This document shows, piece after piece, positions 46,331 to 57,618 of a stretch of 64,000 nucleotides of DNA (position 1 is its first letter; every line of letters begins with the position of its first letter). Source of the stretch: Pseudogulbenkiania subflava DSM 22618 (GTDB lineage Bacteria > Pseudomonadota > Gammaproteobacteria > Burkholderiales > Chromobacteriaceae). The position numbers were made by a program, and so were the translations under genes. Under the pieces are notes generated by a model, which was not told where the DNA came from, did no database searches, and saw only the letters and a program-made list of their open reading frames with translations. Location: NCBI RefSeq assembly GCF_900177275.1, contig NZ_FXAG01000011.1, positions 62,001-126,000 on the forward strand. Direction: 5' to 3'.

Positions 46331-46605
46331 AAGCGCCCTTGACCCAGATCATTTGCCGGCCATTTACCCCCTCGCCCCCTTGAAAGCCTCGGCAAGGCAC
46401 CCCAAGTTGGCCGAAACCCCCGCCCTGCCCCGCCAGAATTCCATGTCCAAAAAACGACAAAACCTGGCGGCTGACGGCCAGAGACCCCTACTCGCGCGCG
46501 CTAAGGTGAAGCAGCGTCGTCGGTAACAAACCGACCAACGACCGCGTCGATCAACGGATAGCCAAAGGAGCGGCACACCGCCAGCCGGTGACCGAGAAAA
46601 CGAAC

Positions 46606-47469
46606 ATGTCCCAGTCCCAACTCAGATACATCTTGGCCTTCACCTGTAAAAGCGCACCGGGCCAGATCGCCCGCGCCTCGCAACTGCTCGACGCGCACCA
46701 CTGCTATATCGACGAGTTGGCGGTCTTCGACGACGAGGACACCCAGCGCTTCTTCGTGCGCTGCACCTTCCACTCGCTCGGCGACGGCTTCGACCGCACC
46801 GCACTGGAAGCCGGCCTCGCCGACATGGCAGGCCACTACGACATGCAATGGACCTTGCACGACACCCACACCCGTCCGCGCGTGCTGATCATGGTGTCGA
46901 AACTCGACCACTGCCTGAACGACCTGCTCTACCGCTGCAAGATGGGCGACCTCGACATGGAAGTGACCGCGATCGTCTCCAACCATGCCGACCTGGCGCC
47001 GATCGCCGCCGCGCACGGCCTGCCCTACCACCACCTGCCGGTCACTCACGATACCAAGCCGCAGCAGGAAGCGGCGCTGCTGGACCTGGTGCGCGAAACC
47101 CACTCCGAGCTGGTGATCCTGGCGCGCTACATGCAGGTGCTGTCGCCGGAGATGTCCAAGCAGCTCTCGGGGCGCGCCATCAACATCCACCATTCCTTCC
47201 TGCCCGGTTTCAAGGGCGCCAAGCCCTACCACCAGGCACACGAGCGCGGCGTCAAGCTGATCGGCGCCACCGCCCACTACATCACCGACGACCTCGACGA
47301 AGGCCCGATCATCGAGCAGGTGGTGGAACGCGTCGACCACGCCTATCGCCCGGAACAACTGCTGGCCGCCGGGCGCGACATGGAATGCCTGGCGCTGGCG
47401 CGCGCGGTGCGCTTCCACCTCGAACGGCGCGTGTTCCTCAACGGCAACCGCACCGTGGTACTGCGCTGA
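46606..47469 (+). CDS. purU: Formyltetrahydrofolate deformylase PurU
   Basis: A 287-aa protein with an N-terminal ACT domain (ILAFTCKSAPGQIARASQLLDAH) and a C-terminal formyltransferase-like domain with INIHHSFLPGFKGAKPYHQAHERGVKLIGATAHYIT (in part) and the Asp in LDEGPII. It hydrolyses 10-formyl-THF to THF and formate. In betaine-degrading bacteria purU is tied to sox genes because three demethylations load THF with one-carbon units; here it is divergent from soxB. I use ATG 46606; GTG 46588 is the longer alternative. Confidence 0.95.
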   Translation: MSQSQLRYILAFTCKSAPGQIARASQLLDAHHCYIDELAVFDDEDTQRFFVRCTFHSLGDGFDRTALEAGLADMAGHYDMQWTLHDTHTRPRVLIMVSKLDHCLNDLLYRCKMGDLDMEVTAIVSNHADLAPIAAAHGLPYHHLPVTHDTKPQQEAALLDLVRETHSELVILARYMQVLSPEMSKQLSGRAINIHHSFLPGFKGAKPYHQAHERGVKLIGATAHYITDDLDEGPIIEQVVERVDHAYRPEQLLAAGRDMECLALARAVRFHLERRVFLNGNRTVVLR

Positions 47470-47600
47470 CCCACCCGGCCCCGCGACGGCGCCGACACGT
47501 CGTCCGCGGGGCCATGCACCACTTTTGCTGCAACGCACTGTTCGCGCACGGCATCCTGCCCTATCATGCCGGTCATTTGCCTCATTCCCTCCCCTGCTCC

Positions 47601-49577
47601 ATGACCGACACGTCCTCCGATATCGCCGATATCACCGCCCTCGACGCCTACCTCGACGCCCACCAGGCCAAACTGGTCACCACAGACGGCAGCTACGCCC
47701 TGTCGGTGCACGGCGACATCATGGTCGGCACACGCCGCGTGCCTTATCACCTGGTGCCGGACGAAGGCTTCCTCGGCAAGACCGCCAAGTGGCGCAAGCT
47801 CGACGATGCGGCGCGCCTGGCGCTGGTGCAGGAACGCTGGAACAGCGCGACGCGCGCCCGGCTGGAAGCGCACGTGCGCGAGTGCGCCGAGCGCGTGCTG
47901 ACGTTGGCCGAACAATACGAACTCGATCCCACCGGCGCGCTGCAGGCCTTTCTCGCCAAATACGAGCTGGCCAAGCGGCGCTGCTCGCTGGCGCTTGACC
48001 GCATCGCCGCGCTGCGCGACAGCCACGCCGCCACGCGCCAGGCCGAAAAGACCCGCAACGCGGTCAACCTGTCGCTCTACCCGGAATCGTTCACGCTGGC
48101 GCAAAGCATGCGCCGCCACTTCATCGCCGTGCTGGGCCCCACCAACTCCGGCAAGACCCACGCCGCGATGGAACACCTGGCCCAGGCCGGCACCGGCGCC
48201 TATCTCGCCCCGCTGCGGCTGTTGGCGCTGGAAAACTACCAGCGCCTGCTCGACGCCGGCGTCGCGGTCAGCCTGATCACCGGCGAACAGCGCAAGCTGC
48301 ACCCGGACGCCACCCACGTGGCGAGCACGGTGGAGATGCTCAACCCCAACCGTCCGCTCGACGTGGCGGTGATCGACGAAATCCAGCTGCTCGACGACCC
48401 CGACCGCGGCGCCGCCTGGACCGCCGCGGTATGCGGCGTGCCGGCCAGCACCGTGTACCTGTTGGGTGCGCTGGAAGCCGAGCCGGCGATCGAAGCCCTG
48501 GTCAAACGCGTCGGCGGCACGCTGGAAGTGAAGAAGCTGCAGCGCAAATCGCCGCTGGTGATGGAAAAGAAACCGCTGGGCTCGCTCAAGAACCTGCAGG
48601 CGGGCGACGTGCTGATCGCCTTCTCGCGCCGCGAAGTGCTCAACTGGCGCGACCAGGCCATCGAACAGGGCTTCGCCGTGTCGGCCATCTACGGCAACCT
48701 GTCGCCGGAAGTGCGCCAGGCCCAGGCAGAACGCTTCATCGACGGCGAAACCAAGATCGTAGTCGGCACCGACGCCATCGGCATGGGTCTCAACACCCCG
48801 GCGCGGCGCGTCATCTTCACCACCGCCAGCAAGTGGGACGGCTACAGCGAAGGCGAAATCCCCGCTGCGCTGGCCAAGCAGATCGCTGGACGCGCCGGCC
48901 GCTTCGGCGCGCACGAGGCGGGCTACGTGGCCGGGCTCGACAGCCATACCCACCAGATCATTGCCAACCTGCTCAAGGAAACGACCGAGCCGCTGCCGGC
49001 CTCCGGCTTCTACGTCGCCCCCAGCCTCGACTACCTGCAGCAGATCGCCGCCGCCACCGACCAGAACAAGCTGCAGGCGCTGCTCGAACTGTTCACCAAG
49101 CACATCAACGTGCACGACGAATTCTTCCTGCCCGCCAACCTCGCCGACCAGATCGAGAAAGCCCGCTGGCTCGACGCCCTGCCGCTAACCCTGGCCGACC
49201 GCTTCACCTTCAGCCTGTGCCCGGTATCGACCAAGATTCCGATGCTGGAACGCGCGCTGCAGGACTGGGCACAGTACCGCGCCGATGGCCGCGTGGCGCC
49301 GCTGTTGCGCATGGAGGGCATGGGCGGGCGCAACGAACTGCAATACCTCGAGGACACCTGCAAGCTCTACGCCGCCTACGCCTGGCTGGGCTACCGCATG
49401 GCCGACACCTTCCCGCACGGCGAGATGGCGCAGACGCTGATGCAATCGACCTCCGACAAGATCGACGCGCTGCTCCAGGCCCAGAACACCCGCCGCCACG
49501 GCCGCCGCCCATCGCAGGACAAACGCCGCCAGCCGGGCAACGGCAAGCCCAGGCAGTTCAAGCCGGGGCGGCGCTGA
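47601..49577 (+). CDS. SUV3-like superfamily 2 RNA helicase
   Basis: A 658-aa protein. Residues about 170-470 are a helicase core with Walker A GPTNSGKTHAAMEHL, DEIQLLDD (motif II), VGTDAIGMGLN and QIAGRAGRFG (motif VI). Residues 480-600 resemble the C-terminal domain of mitochondrial SUV3. The last 40 residues are Arg/Lys-rich, a typical RNA-binding tail. The N-terminal 160 residues show no known domain. Bacterial SUV3-like helicases are thought to act in RNA decay. It is 131 bp after purU and convergent with the next gene. Confidence 0.9.
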   Translation: MTDTSSDIADITALDAYLDAHQAKLVTTDGSYALSVHGDIMVGTRRVPYHLVPDEGFLGKTAKWRKLDDAARLALVQERWNSATRARLEAHVRECAERVLTLAEQYELDPTGALQAFLAKYELAKRRCSLALDRIAALRDSHAATRQAEKTRNAVNLSLYPESFTLAQSMRRHFIAVLGPTNSGKTHAAMEHLAQAGTGAYLAPLRLLALENYQRLLDAGVAVSLITGEQRKLHPDATHVASTVEMLNPNRPLDVAVIDEIQLLDDPDRGAAWTAAVCGVPASTVYLLGALEAEPAIEALVKRVGGTLEVKKLQRKSPLVMEKKPLGSLKNLQAGDVLIAFSRREVLNWRDQAIEQGFAVSAIYGNLSPEVRQAQAERFIDGETKIVVGTDAIGMGLNTPARRVIFTTASKWDGYSEGEIPAALAKQIAGRAGRFGAHEAGYVAGLDSHTHQIIANLLKETTEPLPASGFYVAPSLDYLQQIAAATDQNKLQALLELFTKHINVHDEFFLPANLADQIEKARWLDALPLTLADRFTFSLCPVSTKIPMLERALQDWAQYRADGRVAPLLRMEGMGGRNELQYLEDTCKLYAAYAWLGYRMADTFPHGEMAQTLMQSTSDKIDALLQAQNTRRHGRRPSQDKRRQPGNGKPRQFKPGRR

Positions 49578-49687
49578 GCCCGGATACCGTGACATGTAAA
49601 TATTACAGATGGCAATCAATATCTCTTGCCCTCCTTTTTACACGGGCCGCTCGGACTGGCCGGCGGCCTTCTCGGCGAGTCAGAGGC

Positions 49688-50476
49688 TCACTTACCGCCG
49701 TAAATGTCGAAGTCGAAGTATTTGTCGTTTATCCGCTTGTAGGTGCCGTTCGCACGGATAGCGGCGAGCGCCTTGTTCAAGTCCTCGCGCAGGGCGACAT
49801 CTTCCTTGCGTACACCGATGCCGTCCCCCACTCCAAAGAACTTGGGATCGGTGAACTCCGCGCCGGCAAAGGTGAAGTCCTTGCCTATCGGACGCTTCAG
49901 GAAGCCACTGTCGGCCTGGATCGAAGATTGGAACGATGCGTCCAGCCGGCCGGTGACCAAGTCGTTGTAGACCAGGTCCTGGTTCTGATAGGTGACGATC
50001 TCGACGCGAGCCGGCGCCCACATCGCCTTGGCGTACGCTTCCTGTGACGAGCCCTGCTCCACACCAACCCGCTTTCCCGCCAGCGAGGCTGCCGTCGGCT
50101 GCAACGGCGAACCTCGCCTGACCACCAGGCGCGAAGGCGCGTTCGACACCTTGTTGGTAAAGGCGATCTGCTCCATGCGCTTGGGAGTGATCATCATCGA
50201 CGAGGCGATCGCGTCGATTTTCTTGGCCAGCAGCGCCGGAATAATGCCGTCCCAGCTGCTTTCCACCCACACGCACTTGGCACGCAATTGCTGGCACAGC
50301 GCTTCGGCAATATCGATACCGAAGCCAGTCAGCTTGCCGGACGGCGTCTTGTATTCCAGCGGCGGGTAAGTCGGATCGACCCCAAGGCGAATCACCTTGC
50401 CGGACCAATCCGCGGCACTGGCCATGCCGGAAACCAGCAGCAATGCCAATGCTGCCTTCATCATTTTTGTACTCAT
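49688..50476 (-). CDS. Polar amino-acid ABC substrate-binding protein
   Basis: A 262-aa SBP_bac_3 family periplasmic protein with a signal peptide (to about ASA, residue 21). GVDPTYPPLEYKTPSGKLTGFGIDIAEALC in part and the DGIIPALLAKKIDAIASSM region are those of ArgT/HisJ/LAO-type proteins. The ligand is probably a basic or modified amino acid, as FTNKV and SQEAYAKAMW follow the same family. It lies 19 bp after the amidohydrolase gene, which suggests the pair imports and hydrolyses an N-acyl amino acid. ATG 50476 has CAGGAGAG upstream. No permease is nearby. Confidence 0.9.
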   Translation of the reverse strand: MSTKMMKAALALLLVSGMASAADWSGKVIRLGVDPTYPPLEYKTPSGKLTGFGIDIAEALCQQLRAKCVWVESSWDGIIPALLAKKIDAIASSMMITPKRMEQIAFTNKVSNAPSRLVVRRGSPLQPTAASLAGKRVGVEQGSSQEAYAKAMWAPARVEIVTYQNQDLVYNDLVTGRLDASFQSSIQADSGFLKRPIGKDFTFAGAEFTDPKFFGVGDGIGVRKEDVALREDLNKALAAIRANGTYKRINDKYFDFDIYGGK

Positions 50477-50495
50477 CGTCTCTCTCCTGTTGTTA

Positions 50496-51731
50496 CTACA
50501 CTGTTGCTGCATTGTGCGCGGAGCCTTGACTCCACGTGCTTGGTGCACCTTCAAGAACACTCTCCGGTGCCAAAAACCGTTCCGTCAGCTTGACCCAATA
50601 GCTCGCGCCCAGCGCCAAGCAGTCATCATTGAAGTCGTAACCCGGGTTGTGCAACTGACACCCCCCTTCACCCGGGCCATTGCCGATGGTCACGTAACTG
50701 CCCGGACAGCGTTCCAGCATGAAGGCGAAATCCTCGCTGGCCGTAATCGGCGGCATCTCGTGGACCAGTTCCTCTCCAACCCAGTCCAGCGCCACTTGCC
50801 GAGCCAGCGCTGTGGCCGCGGGATGGTTGATCAGCGGCGGGTAAAGGCGCCGGTAATCGATTTCCAGGCGGGCGCCGAAGCTCGCCGCCTGGGCCTGTGC
50901 CAATTCGGTAATGCGCTGCTCCAGCAGATCACGAATGGCCGGCGTCATCGCGCGCACGCTCAGGGTCAGCTCGGCTTCGGCAGGAATCACGTTATTGACG
51001 GTGCCGCTATGGAAGGAGCCGACCGTCACGACCGCCACCTCTTGCGGATCGACATTGCGTGCCACGACGCTCTGCAAGGCCAGTACGATGGAGGCCGCGA
51101 CCACCACCGGGTCGACCGTCTTATGCGGCATGGCACCGTGCCCTCCCTTGCCCAATACCTTGATGGTGACGGTGTCGGCAGACGCCATGCAGGCGCCGCT
51201 GACAAAACCGAAGCTCCCCGCCGGATACCCCGGCACGTTGTGCGTGGCAAACACGGCATCACAGGGAAAGCGCTCGAACAGGCCGTCCTCCATCATCTTG
51301 CGCGCCCCGCCCAAGCCCTCTTCTGCCGGCTGGAAAATCAGGTGCAAGGTGCCGCGAAACGAACGGGTTTCAGCCAGGTAGCGGGCCGCGGCCAACAGCA
51401 TCGCGGTATGTCCGTCATGACCACAGGCATGCATCACCCCCTCGACCCGGCTGGCATGGGGCAGCCCGGTGCTTTCCTGAATCGGCAGCGCATCCATGTC
51501 CGCACGCAGACCCAGAGCGGGGCCGTCACCGTTGCTCAGCGTGCCGACCACCCCGGTCCCGCCCAGTCCGCGTGTCACTTGGTAGCCCCAGGCTCGCAAG
51601 CATGTGGCGACCAGATTGCTGGTGGCGACTTCCTGGAAGCCCAGTTCCGGGTTGGCATGGATACGCCGGCGCAGCGCGACCATTTCCGCTTCGATGGCGG
51701 CGATGCCGGGCAGGACAAAGTCCGCGTGCAT
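50496..51731 (-). CDS. M20 family amidohydrolase (hippuricase/N-acyl amino acid hydrolase type)
   Basis: A 411-aa peptidase M20D enzyme with the metal site GVMHACGHDGHTAM (near residue 100) and FQPAEEGLGGARKM (near residue 133), then HTVDP-like and ITASEDFAFM near the end. Members cleave hippurate, N-acetyl amino acids or auxin conjugates. It heads a two-gene unit with a substrate-binding protein and is divergent from a LysR regulator whose operator lies between them. ATG 51731 has AAGGA upstream; TTG 51746 is the longer option. Confidence 0.93.
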   Translation of the reverse strand: MHADFVLPGIAAIEAEMVALRRRIHANPELGFQEVATSNLVATCLRAWGYQVTRGLGGTGVVGTLSNGDGPALGLRADMDALPIQESTGLPHASRVEGVMHACGHDGHTAMLLAAARYLAETRSFRGTLHLIFQPAEEGLGGARKMMEDGLFERFPCDAVFATHNVPGYPAGSFGFVSGACMASADTVTIKVLGKGGHGAMPHKTVDPVVVAASIVLALQSVVARNVDPQEVAVVTVGSFHSGTVNNVIPAEAELTLSVRAMTPAIRDLLEQRITELAQAQAASFGARLEIDYRRLYPPLINHPAATALARQVALDWVGEELVHEMPPITASEDFAFMLERCPGSYVTIGNGPGEGGCQLHNPGYDFNDDCLALGASYWVKLTERFLAPESVLEGAPSTWSQGSAHNAATV

Positions 51732-51844
51732 AAAGAATCCTTGCAAAGGTCAATCAACGGCACCACGTGGCTATTGCCCGCGTGGTGATGGAAGCTCATG
51801 GTAGGGAAGCGGAAATGGCCGAGGAAGCCGCAGTTTGGTTATGA

Positions 51845-51863
51845 TGACAACCATTGGTTGTCA
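51845..51863. promoter_or_regulatory. 19-bp perfect palindrome between amidohydrolase and LysR genes
   Basis: TGACAACCATTGGTTGTCA is a perfect inverted repeat (8-bp arms, ATT centre). It lies 13 bp before the LysR start and 114 bp upstream of the amidohydrolase ATG, the usual place of a LysR recognition site. T and A stand at the flanks as in LysR boxes. Binding is inferred. Confidence 0.75.
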
Positions 51864-51875
51864 AGCAGGTGCACA

Positions 51876-52829
51876 GTGAAACTACATCAATTGCAGGCCT
51901 TGGTAGCGAGCGCCGAAGCCGGCAGCATCCGTGGGGCGGCACGGTCATTGGGCATCTCGCAGGCGGCCGTCACCCGCGCCTTGCGTGAACTGGAGGCCGA
52001 GCAGCAATTGCCTCTGCTGGTGCGCAGCCCCAGCGGCTTGAGCTTTACCGAGTACGGCAAAACACTACTCAAGCATGCCCGGCTGATGCTGAGCCAACTT
52101 GCCCAGGCACAGGACGACCTGTCACGCTTGCGGGGGCAGAATGTGGGCCGGTTGAGTGTCGGCGTCACCCCATGGATCATGCTGACCTTCTTGCCCGAGG
52201 TGGTGCCGCTGTTTCGCCAGCGATTGCCTGAAGTGCGCCTGGAGTTGTATGAAAGCCTGATGGCGGTGGCTCAGCCCCTGCTGCGGGATGGCAGCATGGA
52301 TTTTGCGATTGGCCAGTTGCAGCCCTCGGCCACATCGGTCGAGTTCAGCAGCGAAGCGCTGTTCGACTATCAGACCGCCGTCATGGTCAAACGCGGGCAT
52401 GCCTGCCAGGACTGCCGCTCGATCCACGACTTGCTGGAGCAGAACTGGACGCTGAACTATGCCCCCGATGGCCACCAAGCCTTGATGCACGAAGTGTTCT
52501 GGCAGCATGGCGCCAGCATCGAGGAGCATCGCATCGTGCGAGCGCATTCCTTGGCGATGCTGCAAATCATGGTCGAAATGGCCGACATGTGCACCTGGGG
52601 CCCCTCCATCTTGAGCATGGCCCCGTCCTTCCTCGGCCGCCTGCATGTCATCCCCTTGGCCGAGACGTTTACCCCCCGTCAATTGAGCATTGTCCGGCGA
52701 CGCAACAGCACGCTCAGCGGTGCGGCGGAATGCTTCATCGACTGCCTGCTGCAAGTAATTCGCCGCCACTCCCGATCCGCCAAGAAAGAAGATCAGCAAC
52801 TGTTCGAAACCCTGACCCTGTTGGTGTGA
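51876..52829 (+). CDS. LysR-family regulator of the amidohydrolase operon
   Basis: A 317-aa LysR protein. The helix-turn-helix is in residues about 3-62 (LHQLQALVASAEAGSIRGAARSLGISQAAVTRALRELEAEQQLPL, given across that span), followed by a LysR substrate-binding domain. I choose the GTG 51876, where the HTH begins at the normal distance from the start; an in-frame ATG at 51798 adds 26 unlikely residues. It is divergent from the M20 amidohydrolase and a binding protein and probably controls them. Confidence 0.9.
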   Translation: MKLHQLQALVASAEAGSIRGAARSLGISQAAVTRALRELEAEQQLPLLVRSPSGLSFTEYGKTLLKHARLMLSQLAQAQDDLSRLRGQNVGRLSVGVTPWIMLTFLPEVVPLFRQRLPEVRLELYESLMAVAQPLLRDGSMDFAIGQLQPSATSVEFSSEALFDYQTAVMVKRGHACQDCRSIHDLLEQNWTLNYAPDGHQALMHEVFWQHGASIEEHRIVRAHSLAMLQIMVEMADMCTWGPSILSMAPSFLGRLHVIPLAETFTPRQLSIVRRRNSTLSGAAECFIDCLLQVIRRHSRSAKKEDQQLFETLTLLV

Positions 52830-52919
52830 CGGAAATACTAACCTTTTAGTGTGAAAGAAGTGGTGTTCAGGACGAGCGCACCCCTGGCCTGCGAGCCATG
52901 ACGGAAGGAATGTTGAAGA

Positions 52920-53411
52920 TCAGGCGTTGGTGGGTGTTATGAAGCCGAACTTGGTCAGTGCCTTGATCCAGCGCGGAGCGTTGCGTTGAACGGAGAGCGC
53001 TTCATAGTCGGTGGTGGAATCCCGGTAATATTCGCGCCGCTTGAGCATGAAGAAGATGGTGCGCAGGATTTGGTGGCCGATGGCGACAATGGCGCGTTTA
53101 TGACCGCGCCGAACGACAAGGGCCTGGAACTTCGACTTGAATACCGAGGTAGTGCGACTGGCGGCATGAGCAAATTCGCAGAGCAGACGGCGGACGTAGA
53201 GATTGCCCTTGCGGATGTGGCCGGACTTTCGCTTGCCGGCGGATTCGTTGTTGCCTGGACAGATGCCGACCCAGGAGGCCAGGCGATCCGGGCTGCCAAA
53301 GGCATCCATGTCGGTGCCAATCTCGATCAGCAGCATGGCGGCGCCGCTCAGATCGATGCCCGGGATCGTTTGCAGCAGGGCCAGGGCGTTGTGCTCGGCT
53401 TCCCATCACTT
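52920..53411 (-). pseudogene. IS110-family transposase, C-terminal remnant
   Basis: The frame holds the C-terminal transposase domain (EHNALALLQTIPGIDLSGAAMLLIEIGTDM, across residues of the remnant; WVGICPGNNESAGKRKSGHIRKGN; LKRREYYRDSTTDYEAL). The N-terminal DEDD-type catalytic half is missing, so it is not active. The upstream sequence at about 53411 has an in-frame stop and then belongs to an unrelated regulator gene. The 3' flank to 52830 is short and empty. Confidence 0.82.
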
Positions 53412-53660
53412 CGGGGTAGAACGCCACGGACAAGGCGGGGCCGAGTGTTGGCGCACGCCGCACGGCTGCCGCCCCTGCTCTTCCACCATGTGGAGCGCGC
53501 CCTCGACAACCCACAAAATCAGCGCCATCGCGCGTGGCCGGATAATAGTTGAAGCGTTCGGCGTCGGACAACGACCAGCCTCGCGTATCGCGCGCCATCC
53601 CCGCGAAGACACAGGCGCCCAGCGCCGGGCGCGCCAAGCAGAAACGGCAAGCAAGCACGA
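53412..53660 (-). pseudogene. AraC-family regulator, N-terminal remnant cut by the IS110 fragment
   Basis: In two frames joined by indels the minus strand reads CVFAGMARDTRGWSLSDAERFNYYPAT, then MALILWVVEGALHMVEEQGRQP, then TLGPALSVAFYPEVMG. This is the sensor domain of a group of AraC-like regulators. The HTH domain is absent, replaced by the IS110 remnant. It marks an inactivated regulator upstream of katG. Confidence 0.6.
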
Positions 53661-53722
53661 ACCTTAGTTTTTTTATTTCACGTCCATCGGATAAATCAAT
53701 TTCCTCAATCGGTTGGGAATAA

Positions 53723-55978
<2,256 letters not shown>

Positions 55979-55989
55979 TCCTCGTCCCC

Positions 55990-56048
55990 AGGGCGTGTCA
56001 TCTAGTGTTTCTCCGGCGCAGAGAGGGGAACCATGGATGACACGCCCT
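55990..56048. other. 12-bp inverted repeat after katG
   Basis: AGGGCGTGTCAT at 55990-56001 and ATGACACGCCCT at 56037-56048 form a perfect inverted repeat with a 35-base loop. It lies twelve bases after katG and abuts the 144-bp repeat. It may act as a terminator without T-run or be the end of a small element. Confidence 0.55.
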
Positions 56049-56049
56049 T

Positions 56050-56193
56050 AGAACCTGTTCACGATCTTGCTGCGCGTCCCTGATCGGGGCTCATGTGCTG
56101 CTCGAAATCCTCATGTACTGCTTGTACATTCCGGTTCCTGCGCTGCTCTTCACCCCGCTGAGGGCCGCTCGCGACAGAGCGTGAACAGGTTCT
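56050..56193. repeat. 144-bp element with terminal inverted repeats, copy 2
   Basis: Starts AGAACCTGTTCACGATC and ends GAACAGGTTCT. It has the same length as 40847-40990 with scattered substitutions. It runs into the 3' end of the LysR gene, encoding its last 15 residues. Confidence 0.88.
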
Positions 56194-57121
56194 CAGCGAC
56201 TGCGCTTGCCACCGTCACCGAATCGGCGAGCGACTCCGCGCAAACCTCCCGCACGCAACCGCGCAGCCAGCGATGCGCCAGATCGGCATCCATCCTCGGA
56301 TGCCAAAGCAGGGAAACCGTGATCTCGGGAGCGGGAAAGGGAAGGACAAAGCTGTGCATGCCGTCTCGCAGGGTGCCGGTATGGCGCTCGGGAACCGTGG
56401 CGACCAGATCCGTGGCCCGCGCCAACGCCAGCGCCGGGGCAAAGCCGCCGACGATGGTCATGATCTCCCGTTCCAGCCCGAACGTCCTCAAGATGTCATC
56501 AACCAGCCCCTTGTCGCTCCCCCGCCGGGAGACCAGGACATGCCGGCCCGCCGCGTAACGGGCGGGGGTGATCTCCCCTTGGCTCAGCGGGTGCTCCTGG
56601 CGCACAACACCGATGAAACGGTCCTGGAACAAAGCGCGCACCCGCACCTCCGGCCCCGTCCCCTCCCCCACCACGCCGGTATCCAGATCGACGCTGCCGT
56701 CGCGCAGTGGCGCGGTGTCTTTGTTTGATTTCGGCATGAACCGCAGCCGGATCCCGGGAGCAGCCTCGCTGACGCGAGCGATCAGGCTCGGCCCGAAATT
56801 TTCCACGAAACCATCCCCGACGCGCAGCGTGAAGGTGCGGACGAGCTGGGTGAGGTCGAGCTTCTCTGCCGGGCGCAGCACCGCTGCGGCGTCCTGGACG
56901 AGCTGGCTCACCTGCTCGCGCAGTTCAAGCGCACGCGGAGTGGGCACCAGCCCGCGCCCCGCCCGGACCAGCAAGGGGTCGCCCGTCGTCTCGCGCAAGC
57001 GCGCCAGCGCCCGGCTCATCGCCGAAGGGCTCAGCCGCAAGCGCCGGGCGGCGCGCGCCACGCTGCCTTCGGCGAGCAGCACGTCCAGGGTGACAAGCAA
57101 ATTGAGATCGGGTGTCGACAT
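56150..57121 (-). CDS. LysR-family regulator with a repeat-encoded C-terminus
   Basis: A 323-aa LysR protein. The HTH is in residues about 4-62 (LNLLVTLDVLLAEGSVARAARRLRLSPSAMSRALARLRETTGDPL, across that span), followed by a binding domain of the NodD/NahR-like class. The last 15 codons (AENLFTLCRERPSAG) lie inside the 144-bp repeat, so the original stop was probably lost and replaced. ATG 57121 lacks a good ribosome site but fits the family's N-terminus. The target is unknown; katG lies convergently and an ABC exporter divergently. Confidence 0.88.
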   Translation of the reverse strand: MSTPDLNLLVTLDVLLAEGSVARAARRLRLSPSAMSRALARLRETTGDPLLVRAGRGLVPTPRALELREQVSQLVQDAAAVLRPAEKLDLTQLVRTFTLRVGDGFVENFGPSLIARVSEAAPGIRLRFMPKSNKDTAPLRDGSVDLDTGVVGEGTGPEVRVRALFQDRFIGVVRQEHPLSQGEITPARYAAGRHVLVSRRGSDKGLVDDILRTFGLEREIMTIVGGFAPALALARATDLVATVPERHTGTLRDGMHSFVLPFPAPEITVSLLWHPRMDADLAHRWLRGCVREVCAESLADSVTVASAVAENLFTLCRERPSAG

Positions 57122-57136
57122 GTATTCTGGCCTATG

Positions 57137-57274
57137 AAAGTCGAAAACAAACCCCTGCTCCAGCAAGGCTCCCAGAGGTCCCGTTTCAGTTGGCGTTTTC
57201 GCAAAAGTCGAAAGCAAACCGGCCCCGTTGAAGCCGTGCGCCCTCAAACCGTCAAGTAAAGTCGAAAACAGCTA
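57137..57274. promoter_or_regulatory. Three direct repeats upstream of the LysR gene
   Basis: AAAGTCGAAAACAAACC at 57137, AAAGTCGAAAGCAAACC at 57204 and AAAGTCGAAAACAGCTA at 57258 share AAAGTCGAAARCA. Spacings are 67 and 54 bp. They may be binding sites of the regulator. The rest of the 57248-57618 spacer shows no convincing gene. Confidence 0.55.
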
Positions 57275-57618
57275 ACTCGCCATCTGCCTGCCAGCCTCAC
57301 CCAAGCGGGGTTGTTGCACTTCATAACCATACTAAAGGCATATCGCAGCTAAAAGCAGACATTGCCAGTCAGTACCCTAAGCATCCAGCGCTTCAGGGTT
57401 GGTGACCCGCTACCGCGGCAGATCAAGTGTGCGGAGACCGGCTTTGAGAACGTCAGGAAAATCAGTGCGGTCGACCTAGTGGGTATGAAGGAGCGCGCCA
57501 GCAGGCTGGAGGTAAATGCACCCTTGATAGTGCCCCGGGCCCTGCTATTAATACCGCTTGGATGAAGTGCCCCGCCGCCGGGGCCACCAAACGCCCGCCA
57601 TCTGCTATCGTCCTATCT

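Noticed and set aside
46444-46459. TGTCC-N6-CGACA as another GbdR site before purU
   Set aside because: The spacer is six, not five, and the first half differs; not strong enough to list as a site.
57362-57565. 67-codon plus-strand frame before the ABC ATPase gene
   Set aside because: No ribosome site and no domain; it covers the likely promoter of the exporter.
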